A DNA stretch of 6,519 bases from Candidatus Bipolaricaulota bacterium (lineage in GTDB: Bacteria > Bipolaricaulota > Bipolaricaulia > UBA7950 > UBA9294), in the NCBI GenBank assembly GCA_021159105.1, contig JAGGSM010000010.1:1-6519 (forward strand), given 5' to 3'. A program made the position numbers and the translations under genes. Within the stretch, counting starts at the first letter, position 1. Each line of letters begins with the position of its first letter. Under the pieces are notes generated by a model that was not told the origin of the DNA, did not search any database, and worked only from the letters and a program-made list of their open reading frames with translations. Positions 1-6,251 of the stretch are shown piece by piece.

Positions 1-134
1 GCTGGTATCCGGGTGGAAGCTGGTTCTGGTCAAACGGGCAGTGGCAGCAGGGAACGCCGTCCTCCGGGTGGTACTGGTACTACGGGCCGGACGGAAAGTG
101 GCACTTCACGATTCGCATCCATATCGGAAACTAG
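1..134 (+). CDS. C-terminal end of an unrecognised Trp/Tyr-rich protein (5' end outside window)
   Basis: An open frame enters from the left edge (first full codon at position 3) and ends at TAG 132-134, giving 43 residues with no start codon inside the window. The peptide is strikingly aromatic and glycine-rich: it begins WYPGGSWFWSNGQW, contains WYWYYGPDGKW, and ends in an alternating beta-like stretch HFTIRIHIGN. Such composition fits the end of a secreted, surface or beta-rich protein better than random DNA, and third codon positions are mostly G or C. The other two frames here continue past 200 but read as low-complexity Gly/Thr/Arg or Arg/Val peptides, so I prefer this one. The gene converges on the Rnf operon and probably ends at the hairpin at 178-207. 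I do not recognise a family, and a short fragment like this could still be a chance frame. Confidence 0.5.
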   Translation, partial: WYPGGSWFWSNGQWQQGTPSSGWYWYYGPDGKWHFTIRIHIGN

Positions 135-177
135 GATACCTCCCAGGCAGTCAGCCGCCCTCACTGCCGAGGTACGA

Positions 178-207
178 GAGAAGGCCCGCCTGTGTGCGGG
201 CCTTCTC
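178..207. terminator. Perfect 12-bp hairpin between convergent genes, likely bidirectional terminator
   Basis: GAGAAGGCCCGC (178-189) pairs perfectly with GCGGGCCTTCTC (196-207) around the 6-base loop CTGTGT. It lies 30 bases beyond the rnfB stop codon on the minus strand and 43 bases beyond the stop of the partial plus-strand gene, the expected place for a terminator serving both. Neither side has a clean T run. The only T-rich element is the CCTTCTC arm of the stem, so termination strength is uncertain and the hairpin could also act as an mRNA 3'-end stabiliser. Confidence 0.75.
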
Positions 208-237
208 ATCTGAAAGGACTACAAGCTTGTGAGCTGG

Positions 238-1092
238 TCAGCCGCTCTCCTGTGTGCTGGCCACGGCCTCCGCTTCCTTTTCCTCGTAGGCTGCGGTCTT
301 CCTGATCACGTGCCGCGGACACTTCTCGATCGCGGTGTCGATCTGGTCGACGTGGAAGATGGGCAGATCCTTCTTCTCGTCCCAGGTCACCGCTCCCTCC
401 GTGGAGACCTTCTCACAGATGTGGCAGTGGATGCACCCGTCCGGGCAACGCTTGCGCCCGGGGATGTCCCGCTTCGCCTGATAGTTGCAGGCAAGGTACT
501 GAGGCGTATTCGCCGGGATGAGCTCGGTAAGGCCCTGCGGACAGGCAGGGACGCAAAGACCACAACCGATACATGTCTCCCAATCGACGACCGCCACGTG
601 CCTCTCTTCATCGATCGACATCGCCCCGGTGGGGCAAGCGCGGACGCAATCTCCGAAGCCGACACAAGCATACGAGCACTCGTTGAACCCGGAGGAGAGT
701 TGCACAGCAGCAGCGCACGTCTGCAGTCCATCGTACTCGGCGATCGGATGCGACCCACCGGTGCAGTGGACGACGGCCTTCTTTCCGACGGTGGCCTCGG
801 CCTTCAATCCGAGGTAGTCCTCCAACCTCTTCATCCCTTCCTTGTCTTGAGCGAGGGTTGGGCAAGGGGTCTTGACGAATACCTGTTTGTCGTGTGCCAC
901 CGCCTGGGCGTAGGCGAAGCAGCCAGGGTAGCCGCAGGCTCCGCAATCAGCTCCCGGGAGGAACTCCTTGATCCGCGCAGCCTCCGCGAGGGATTCGTCC
1001 TCTTTGGGAAGGACCCTGCTTGCTACGTAGATCATCAGCCCTGAAAAGAAGCCGATGGATGAGAGAACGAGAACAGTGATCGTAGGGTTCAC
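238..1092 (-). CDS. rnfB: RnfB, ferredoxin-interacting Fe-S subunit of the Rnf complex
   Basis: RnfB takes electrons from reduced ferredoxin and feeds them into the membrane Rnf complex. The 284-residue protein has one N-terminal membrane helix (about residues 5-27). An Fe-S domain follows with C50, C53, C58 and C77 (DCGACGYPGC). Next come C110 and C126, then a ferredoxin-type region with C139, C143, C149, C153 and C174, C177, C180, C184 (CIGCGLCVPACP). A final segment has C202, C216, C220, C223, C226 and C258. This multi-cluster length is typical of anaerobe-type RnfB; the proteobacterial form is near 190 residues. In the last segment the usual two-cluster pattern is incomplete: S230 stands where a cysteine is expected, and the second CxxCxxC is absent before C258-P. 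The C-terminus is an acidic tail. Translation starts at GTG directly after the rnfA stop (TAAGTG), with AAGGGG as ribosome site. It is the last gene of the operon. Confidence 0.95.
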   Translation of the reverse strand: MNPTITVLVLSSIGFFSGLMIYVASRVLPKEDESLAEAARIKEFLPGADCGACGYPGCFAYAQAVAHDKQVFVKTPCPTLAQDKEGMKRLEDYLGLKAEATVGKKAVVHCTGGSHPIAEYDGLQTCAAAVQLSSGFNECSYACVGFGDCVRACPTGAMSIDEERHVAVVDWETCIGCGLCVPACPQGLTELIPANTPQYLACNYQAKRDIPGRKRCPDGCIHCHICEKVSTEGAVTWDEKKDLPIFHVDQIDTAIEKCPRHVIRKTAAYEEKEAEAVASTQESG

Positions 1093-1668
1093 TTATACCA
1101 TCCCCTTGAACGCCAGGAAGGAAAGGCCGAGGAGCATCGCTGTGATGAACGCGATCGGCGTCCCCTTGAACGCCAGTGGCGTGTCGGCCAGGTCCAGCCG
1201 CTCTCTTATTCCGGACATGATCAGCAGCACCAGGAGGAAGCCTGTTCCCGCGCCCCCCGCGGCGAAGAGGGATTCCCAGAACGTGTACGTCTGATCCACG
1301 TTGATAAACGTGATCCCGAGGACGGCGCAGTTTGTTGTGATGAGCGGCAAGTAGATCCCGAGCGCGTTGTACAGGGTGAGGTTCGTCCGCTTGATCGCCA
1401 TCTCGATGATCTGCACGAGCGAGGCGATGACGAGGATGAAGATCACCGTCTTCATCACTTCAACCCCGTAGGGGACGAGGATGTAGTAGTAAATTGGCCA
1501 TGTTACGGCAGAGGCGACGAGCATAACCAATAGCACAGCCAATCCCATACTGACCGCGCTCTTCGTCTTCTTGGAGACGCCGAAGAACGGGCACAGCCCG
1601 AGGAACTTGGCGAGGATCATGTTGTTCACCAACGCCATGCTCAAGAAAATAACGAACAGATTAGTCAT
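1093..1668 (-). CDS. rnfA: RnfA, membrane subunit of the Rnf complex
   Basis: RnfA is an integral membrane subunit, homologous to RnfE and to NqrE/NqrD of the Na+-translocating NADH:quinone reductase. The 191-residue protein is hydrophobic throughout, with about six membrane helices (roughly 4-24, 38-62, 70-90, 100-120, 129-151, 170-189). Two hallmark motifs are present: FLGLCPFFGVSKK with C26, and LITTNCAVLG with C114. In this family the equivalent cysteines of the RnfA/RnfE pair, arranged in opposite membrane orientations, hold an Fe-S cluster in the middle of the membrane on the electron path. The length is normal for the family. The ATG overlaps the rnfE stop by 8 bases (ATGACTAA), with GGGGGTGA upstream as ribosome site, so translation is probably coupled to rnfE. 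Ion specificity cannot be read from the sequence. Confidence 0.96.
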   Translation of the reverse strand: MTNLFVIFLSMALVNNMILAKFLGLCPFFGVSKKTKSAVSMGLAVLLVMLVASAVTWPIYYYILVPYGVEVMKTVIFILVIASLVQIIEMAIKRTNLTLYNALGIYLPLITTNCAVLGITFINVDQTYTFWESLFAAGGAGTGFLLVLLIMSGIRERLDLADTPLAFKGTPIAFITAMLLGLSFLAFKGMV

Positions 1669-2275
1669 TCTTGATCACCCCCATCCACCTGAACAGTGCC
1701 AGCAGTGTTCCAATCACGAGGAACGCCCCCATCGGGAGCATCAGGATCGAGATCGGGTTGTCACTGAACCCAGGGATGCTGAACAGCTGATGCCCGAACA
1801 GGTCGAGCTTTCCCGTTCCCAGTAGCTGCCTGATGAACGATATGAGCACGATCGCCAGGCCGAATCCAGTCCCAATCCCCAAAGCGTCGGCGATCGAGTC
1901 GAGGACGCCGTTCTTGCTGGCAAACGCCTCTGCCCGTCCGAGGATCACGCAGTTGACGACGATCAACGGGATGTAGATTCCAAGGGACTTGCTCAGCGCG
2001 GGGACGAAGCCCTGCATCATCAGATCGACGATGCTCACCAGCGTGGCGATGATCACTATGAACACCGGGATCCTCACCTTGTTCGGGACGAAGCTGTGGA
2101 TCAGCGAGATGAGTATGTTCGATGCGACGAGGACGAACACGAACGCCGCCGTCATCCCGATCGCGTTGTCGAGCGACGTGCTGACGGCAAGCGTCGGGCA
2201 GAGCCCGAGCATGAGGACGAACGTCGGGTTCGACCTTACGACTCCCTTGGTGAAATTCTTCGCAAAAGAACTCAT
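1661..2275 (-). CDS. rnfE: RnfE, membrane subunit of the Rnf complex
   Basis: RnfE is the paralogue and partner of RnfA (NqrD-like). The 204 residues are mostly hydrophobic, with about six membrane helices after a short cytoplasmic N-terminus. Signature motifs are NPTFVLMLGLCPTLAVS with C26 and IYIPLIVVNCVILGRAEAFA with C109. These cysteines mirror C26 and C114 of RnfA, as expected for the pseudo-symmetric pair that binds one Fe-S cluster in the membrane. Its ATG sits in an ATGA overlap with the rnfG stop, preceded by a strong GGGGGGG ribosome site 6 bases upstream. The RnfA-like and RnfE-like genes are adjacent, the usual order in anaerobe Rnf operons. No residue appears to be missing and the length is standard. 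Confidence 0.96.
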   Translation of the reverse strand: MSSFAKNFTKGVVRSNPTFVLMLGLCPTLAVSTSLDNAIGMTAAFVFVLVASNILISLIHSFVPNKVRIPVFIVIIATLVSIVDLMMQGFVPALSKSLGIYIPLIVVNCVILGRAEAFASKNGVLDSIADALGIGTGFGLAIVLISFIRQLLGTGKLDLFGHQLFSIPGFSDNPISILMLPMGAFLVIGTLLALFRWMGVIKND

Positions 2276-2817
2276 GAATTCCCCCCCTTCTGTTGGCTAC
2301 CAAGCTCTTTCATGATCGCGTGCTTCACGCCCTCCACCACCGCCGAGGAGCTTATCGTCGCTCCGGTGATCGCATCGATCTTTCCTCCATTGCGCGATAG
2401 GTCGACCTCGTCCACCCCGACTCCCTTGAACTGATCGAGGAAGGAGGAATTGATGATCTTCGCTCCCAATCCGGGCGTCTCCTGCTGGGCGATGATCTTT
2501 ATCCCCTGCAGCGACTGGTTGTCCGGCTTCACCCCGACGAGGATGTCGATCGTCCCCCCGTAACCGCGGCCGTGTGCCATGAACGCGTGCCCGATCGGCT
2601 CGCCACCGGAAAGGAGCGTGTACAGGCCGCTCTCCTCATCGTAATCGAACGACTGCATGTCCGGGAACAGGGTGGCGAGCATCTCAGCGACCGCTTGTTT
2701 CTTCGCCTGGACGATCTTGTCCTTGGTGATCCCGTTGGTCAGGGTGAGGGCGACGATGGCCACGATGACGACGAGCGTCAGGAAGATGACCGGCCAGAAA
2801 CCCTTGTCCTTGCTCAT
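2272..2817 (-). CDS. rnfG: RnfG, FMN-carrying subunit of the Rnf complex
   Basis: RnfG is a single-span membrane protein whose extracytoplasmic FMN-binding domain passes electrons within the Rnf complex. The protein is 181 residues long. Residues about 8-27 form the N-terminal anchor, and the rest resembles the FMN_bind domain found in NqrC and RnfG. The motif QQETPGLGAKI (about 111-121) is typical of the family. The flavin attachment site is DAITGATISSSAVVEG; by homology T154 in TGAT takes FMN through a phosphoester bond, with D148 as part of the transferase recognition motif. The ApbE protein encoded first in this operon is the likely modifying enzyme. The ATG overlaps the rnfD stop (ATGA) and has a perfect AAGGAGG ribosome site. 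The length is near the short end for RnfG, but all core motifs are present. Confidence 0.95.
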   Translation of the reverse strand: MSKDKGFWPVIFLTLVVIVAIVALTLTNGITKDKIVQAKKQAVAEMLATLFPDMQSFDYDEESGLYTLLSGGEPIGHAFMAHGRGYGGTIDILVGVKPDNQSLQGIKIIAQQETPGLGAKIINSSFLDQFKGVGVDEVDLSRNGGKIDAITGATISSSAVVEGVKHAIMKELGSQQKGGNS

Positions 2818-3770
2818 GCCGCCTCCTTCTTAGCCTTCTTCACCGCACCGAACACCTTCGGTCGCACGTGTCGGTCGATCAGCGGGGTGAACGCGTTCAT
2901 CAACAGGATCGAGTAGCAGACCCCCTCGGGCATCGTCCCGTAGAAGCGGATCAACACGACCAACGCCCCCGCGCCGACGGCGAATATGATCTTTCCCTTC
3001 GTCGTCAGAGGAGTCGTCACGTAATCGGTCGCCATGAAGAACGCCCCCAGAAACAGCCCGCCGGCGAGGATCTGGAAGAGCGGGTCCCTCCCCAGGATCC
3101 AGCTCAGCAGGGCGACGGTACCGATGTAGAAGACCGGCACCTGCCACTTGATCAGCCTGAAGGCGATCAGTATCAGGCCCCCGATCAGTATGAGGAGGGC
3201 CGATGTCTCACCTGCACTACCGCCGACGTTCCCCAAGAAGAGCGCCTTGTACATCTCGGGCTTGCTCAGCGTGTAGGAGAAGCTCTCGCTCAGCGGGGTG
3301 GCGGTGGCTACTCCGTCTGCGAGCAGCGAATGCACCGGGGAGATCCATCTGCTCAGCGCCCCGGCGAACGATACTGTCACGAACGCCCTAGCGGCGAGAG
3401 CTGGGTTAAAGATGTTGTGTCCCAGCCCCCCGAACATCTCCTTGGTAACGGCGATGCTGATCAACGAGCCCACGCCCACAATCCACAGTGGCGACCGCGG
3501 CGGCATCACCAACACGAACAGGATCGCCGTGACGATCGCGCTCCCGTCCATGTGGAACGGCCGCCGCCGCATCATCTTGGCCACGTACTCCACGAGCACG
3601 GCCGAGATGATGGAGACAGCGAGCATCAACAGGACGTACAGCCCGAAGAAGTAGACCGCGCCGGCCGTCGGAAAGAGGAGGGCAAGGATCACGATGTACA
3701 TATCCCGTTTGATCGAATTGCTCCCGCGCAGGTGCGGCGAAGGCGAGAGCACGAGTTGCTTGTTGTCCAT
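2814..3770 (-). CDS. rnfD: RnfD, membrane FMN subunit of the Rnf complex
   Basis: RnfD is the large polytopic membrane subunit, homologous to NqrB, thought to lie at the ion-translocating core. It is about 318 residues with many hydrophobic segments. Conserved stretches are SPSPHLRG near the N-terminus, GHNIFNPALAARAF (about 118-131), GGLFLGAFFMATDYVTTP, and MPEGVCYSILLMNAFTPLID near the C-terminus. The covalent FMN site is DGVATATPLSE; the threonine before PL (T159 counting from the upstream GTG) matches the modified threonine of the family. The residues just before it are A and T, not the common T/S and G. Two starts are possible in GTGATG: I prefer the ATG at 3770 because it overlaps the rnfC stop as TGATG and is better spaced from GGGGGTGA; GTG at 3773 would add one residue. 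The stop overlaps the rnfG start. Confidence 0.95.
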   Translation of the reverse strand: MDNKQLVLSPSPHLRGSNSIKRDMYIVILALLFPTAGAVYFFGLYVLLMLAVSIISAVLVEYVAKMMRRRPFHMDGSAIVTAILFVLVMPPRSPLWIVGVGSLISIAVTKEMFGGLGHNIFNPALAARAFVTVSFAGALSRWISPVHSLLADGVATATPLSESFSYTLSKPEMYKALFLGNVGGSAGETSALLILIGGLILIAFRLIKWQVPVFYIGTVALLSWILGRDPLFQILAGGLFLGAFFMATDYVTTPLTTKGKIIFAVGAGALVVLIRFYGTMPEGVCYSILLMNAFTPLIDRHVRPKVFGAVKKAKKEAA

Positions 3771-5101
3771 CACTTCACCCCCAATTTACGCAGTTCGACC
3801 TTTCCGACCTTGATGTAGGAGACGAGCGGGATGTTCGCTGGACAGCCGTAGGTGCACGATCCGCACTCAACGCAGTTGTTGATGTGGAAGTCCGACAGGT
3901 GCTCGTAGTCCTCGTGCTTGACCAGGTTAACGAATTGCAGCGGCATCAGCCCCATGGGGCACGCTTCGATGCAGCGTCCGCAGCGGATGCAATCATACTC
4001 CTCGCGGATGTCGCTCTTCTTCACCAGCACACAGTTCGTCCCCTTGATGATCGCAGCGTCGAACGACGGCTGGGCGATCCCCATCATCGGGCCGCCGAAG
4101 ATCAGCTCGTCGGCGCGCTCATCGCTCCCCCCGCACAGGTCGATCAGCGCGGCGGCGGGCGTGCCGAAGCGCACCAGGAAGTTCTTTGGGGTCTTGACAA
4201 GGCCGGTAACGGAGACGACCCGTTCCACCAGCGGCTTTCCCAAAACGACAGCGTCGTGGATCGCGGCCAGGGTGGCGACGTTGTGCACCAGCGCACCAAC
4301 GTCCATCGGAAGGCCTCCCTCCGGGACCTCCGCCCCGAGGATGGTCTTGATCAGCGTCTTCTCCGCGCCCATCGGATAGCGGCGCGGAACCACGCTCACG
4401 CTCACTTCGCCGGGAAACTTCATCTGCGAAACGGCCTGCTGCATCCTGGCGATCGCCTGCGGCTTGTTGTCCTCGATCGCGACGAATGCTCGCTTTACAG
4501 ACAGCGCCTTCATCACGATCGAAAGGCCGCTTAGGATCCTCTCCGACTGCTCGATCATCAGGCGATCGTCGGCGGTGATGTAGGGCTCACACTCCGCACC
4601 GTTGACGATCACCGTCTTGATCGGCTTCTCCGGCGGGGGCGAGAGTTTTACGTGTGAGGGGAAGGTCGCCCCTCCCATTCCCACAATCCCCGCTTCTTTG
4701 ATCCGCGAGATGATCTCTGAGGGCGATAGTTCGTCCGGGTCAGCCGGTGACAGATCGATCCATTCATCCTTCCCGTCCGACTCGATCACAACTCCTGGCA
4801 CGCCCTTTCCGGTCACCGAGCTCGCCACTGTCGGTAGCTGCTTCACCGTCCCGGAGATGGTGGCGTGGATCGGAGCGGAGACGAATCCCCCCGCTTCTGC
4901 GATCACCTGACCCACCTTCACCTCATCCCCGCTCTTCACCAACACCTTCGCTGGAGCGCCGATGTGCTGTTGCAGCGGAAGTATCACCGTCTGCGGAAGC
5001 GGGGCACGCTCGATCGCTGCCTGTGCCCCCAGCTTGTTGGACGGCGGGTGCACCCCGGCGGATCGCCTCAGGCCTAACACCTCTAGTACGTGTGTGTTCA
5101 T
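3770..5101 (-). CDS. rnfC: RnfC, NADH/NAD+-binding Fe-S subunit of the Rnf complex
   Basis: RnfC is the peripheral cytoplasmic subunit that exchanges electrons with NAD+/NADH. The 443 residues follow the anaerobe RnfC layout. There is an N-terminal GVHPPSNK motif (16-23) and a lipoyl-like sandwich domain (about 40-110, with the turn VKSGDEVKVGQVI). A NuoF-like nucleotide and FMN-binding domain follows, with GMGGATFPSHVKL (141-153) and NGAECEPY (167-174), then an SLBB-type region. The C-terminal double ferredoxin domain has C371, C374, C377, C381 (CIRCGRCIEACP) and C410, C413, C416, C420 (CVECGSCTYGCP), so both [4Fe-4S] clusters look intact. The length is usual; the enterobacterial RsxC has a long repetitive tail that is absent here. 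The ATG overlaps the apbE stop (ATGA), with AAGGGTGGG as ribosome site. Confidence 0.97.
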   Translation of the reverse strand: MNTHVLEVLGLRRSAGVHPPSNKLGAQAAIERAPLPQTVILPLQQHIGAPAKVLVKSGDEVKVGQVIAEAGGFVSAPIHATISGTVKQLPTVASSVTGKGVPGVVIESDGKDEWIDLSPADPDELSPSEIISRIKEAGIVGMGGATFPSHVKLSPPPEKPIKTVIVNGAECEPYITADDRLMIEQSERILSGLSIVMKALSVKRAFVAIEDNKPQAIARMQQAVSQMKFPGEVSVSVVPRRYPMGAEKTLIKTILGAEVPEGGLPMDVGALVHNVATLAAIHDAVVLGKPLVERVVSVTGLVKTPKNFLVRFGTPAAALIDLCGGSDERADELIFGGPMMGIAQPSFDAAIIKGTNCVLVKKSDIREEYDCIRCGRCIEACPMGLMPLQFVNLVKHEDYEHLSDFHINNCVECGSCTYGCPANIPLVSYIKVGKVELRKLGVK

Positions 5102-6174
5102 TGCCCACCCTTCTCTTTATCGATATATGTGTCAATTCCAGATGACTTGAATATGCTCTGCGGGTCATCGTAGCCAACGATCAATGCTTCGACGCCGTCG
5201 AGCGAGTTCACCAAGTTTATCCCATCCACCGGTCCGAGGACGAATACCGCTGTCGCCAGCGCATCGGCCTGCGTACAGGTTGGGGCGTACACGCTCGCAC
5301 TCGACGAAGCGTGCGACGAGAATCCGGTGCGCGGGTCCATGATGTGTCCGACCTTCGCTTCAGGGTCAAAGAAGCGCTCGTAGTTACCCGAGGTGGCGAT
5401 CGCGCCATCGGTGATCGCAAACGTGACCAGGGATGAATTCTCGTCTGCCGGATTTCGCAGAGCAAGCTCCCACTTCTGATCGTTTGGCTTTCCCCCGTAC
5501 GCACCGATGTCACCACCGGCGTCGATCAGCGCATATTTGATGCCTTGCTCACGAAGCACATCGAGCCCACGGTCGACGGCGTAGCCCTTGGCTATCCCCC
5601 CGAGCGTGATCTTCATCCGTGGTTCAAGAACGATCTGCCTTGCCGGAGAGGTGATCATCTGGATTCGATCAGCACCAAGGAGAGGTATCACCTCCGCGAT
5701 CTCTTGCTTTTGGGTATCCGCGCTCAATTCCCAGAACTGCACGGCAGCCCCTTCCTTGTAGCGCCACAGATCGAGCAGGGGCTCCACCGTGATATCGAAC
5801 ACGCCGTTGGTCGCTTTGTACTGTGCAATGGCATCACTGATGATCGTCCACAGATCATCCGATGGGTTATCCAATCGGCCGTCTCTGTTCAGGCGATACG
5901 CTTCCGCCTGCTCATCGAAGATCGACGCCTCATGTTCAACCTGAGCCATGCGGGAGAAAGCGGCATCGATCGCTGATTCGGCGAGCTTGGGGTTGCGGTC
6001 GTAGACAGTGATGCTTACCCAGGTATCCATCATCTCACGGCGATCCTGAAACGCGCTCATCGGCGGCGGGAAGAACGCCTTCTGCAAGGCAAACACCGCT
6101 GCCAGGGCCAAAACGAGCGACACGGGAACGAGAAAACGCGTCCGGAAGGATCCGGTTTGTGTTTCTGACGGCAC
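5098..6174 (-). CDS. apbE: ApbE-family FAD:protein FMN transferase, membrane-anchored
   Basis: ApbE enzymes transfer FMN from FAD to a threonine or serine in target proteins, here most likely RnfG and RnfD. The protein is about 358 residues, with a membrane anchor at about residues 14-31 placing the catalytic domain outside the cytoplasmic membrane. No lipobox cysteine is visible, so it is probably helix-anchored and not a lipoprotein. Family motifs in order: MDTWVSI (about 49-55), GVFDITVEPLLDLW, LGGIAKGYAVDR (191-202), DAGGDI (218-223), TSGNYERFF (261-269), HIMDPRTG (277-284) and ADALATA, whose Asp and Thr are known in the family as Mg2+ ligands. I start it at GTG 6174, which has AGGAGGG just upstream. 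A TTG at 6201 would add nine residues but has no ribosome site and lies about 7 bases from the predicted transcription start. It is the first gene of the operon and its stop overlaps rnfC. Confidence 0.92.
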   Translation of the reverse strand: MPSETQTGSFRTRFLVPVSLVLALAAVFALQKAFFPPPMSAFQDRREMMDTWVSITVYDRNPKLAESAIDAAFSRMAQVEHEASIFDEQAEAYRLNRDGRLDNPSDDLWTIISDAIAQYKATNGVFDITVEPLLDLWRYKEGAAVQFWELSADTQKQEIAEVIPLLGADRIQMITSPARQIVLEPRMKITLGGIAKGYAVDRGLDVLREQGIKYALIDAGGDIGAYGGKPNDQKWELALRNPADENSSLVTFAITDGAIATSGNYERFFDPEAKVGHIMDPRTGFSSHASSSASVYAPTCTQADALATAVFVLGPVDGINLVNSLDGVEALIVGYDDPQSIFKSSGIDTYIDKEKGGQ

Positions 6175-6177
6175 ACA

Positions 6178-6184
6178 CCCTCCT
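6178..6184 (-). promoter_or_regulatory. Ribosome binding site that decides the apbE start
   Basis: The minus strand reads CGAGGAGGGTGTGTG: AGGAGGG is followed 3 bases later by GTG at 6174-6172. Spacing is a little short but the match is strong, and no comparable site precedes the upstream in-frame TTG at 6201. This favours the 358-residue form of ApbE. Confidence 0.6.
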
Positions 6185-6206
6185 CGAAGACCGAAAGTCA
6201 ATACCA

Positions 6207-6242
6207 GTGCCGCATTGTAGCAACCATACAGATGCTTGGCAA
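6207..6242 (-). promoter_or_regulatory. Sigma70-type promoter for the apbE-rnf operon
   Basis: On the minus strand, TTGCCA (6242-6237) and TACAAT (6219-6214) are separated by exactly 17 bases, each one mismatch from consensus. Transcription would start near A6208, giving a leader of about 34 bases that ends in the AGGAGGG ribosome site of apbE. Its place between the LacI-type gene and apbE fits an operon promoter. Confidence 0.7.
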
Positions 6243-6251
6243 CTTAACACC

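Larger units (their letters stand above)
238..6174 (-). other. apbE-rnfCDGEAB operon, translationally coupled throughout
   Basis: Seven genes run in the same direction with no intergenic space. apbE/rnfC, rnfD/rnfG and rnfG/rnfE share ATGA stop/start overlaps. rnfC/rnfD overlap as GTGATG. rnfE/rnfA overlap by 8 bases (ATGACTAA). rnfA and rnfB abut as TAAGTG. Each internal start has a purine-rich ribosome site, for example AAGGAGG before rnfG, GGGGGGG before rnfE, GGGGGTGA before rnfA and AAGGGG before rnfB. No internal promoter or terminator is evident. One transcript from the promoter at 6214-6242 to the hairpin at 178-207 would make stoichiometric membrane complex plus its flavin transferase. 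Confidence 0.85.

Noticed and set aside
146..168. Inverted repeat GGCAGT / ACTGCC with an 11-base loop
   Set aside because: Only six pairs with a long loop; likely chance next to the much stronger hairpin at 178-207.
221..230. 10-bp palindrome ACAAGCTTGT just after rnfB
   Set aside because: Short, isolated and without context; expected by chance in a region this size.
41..232. Plus-strand small open frame of 63 codons at the left edge
   Set aside because: It runs through the terminator hairpin, has no ribosome site, and competes with the better frame ending at 134.
229..1044. Long plus-strand open frame of 271 codons opposite rnfB
   Set aside because: It lies wholly antisense to a certain gene and encodes no recognisable domain; it arises from GC-rich codon bias of rnfB.
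2868..3818. Plus-strand open frame of 316 codons opposite rnfD
   Set aside because: The product is very rich in Arg, His, Asp, Glu and Gln, the mirror of hydrophobic codons in rnfD, with no domain or convincing ribosome site.
3884..4534. Plus-strand open frame of 216 codons opposite rnfC
   Set aside because: Antisense shadow of a well supported gene; composition and lack of motifs argue against coding.
238..6174. Na+-translocating NADH:quinone reductase (Nqr) instead of Rnf
   Set aside because: There is no NqrF-type ferredoxin reductase gene, while RnfB with multiple Fe-S motifs and RnfC with two ferredoxin motifs are present, which define Rnf.
6175..6201. TTG start for a 367-residue ApbE, with a cysteine at residue 9 as a possible lipobox
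   Set aside because: No ribosome site, almost at the predicted transcription start, and the cysteine is not preceded by a hydrophobic signal sequence or a lipobox consensus.
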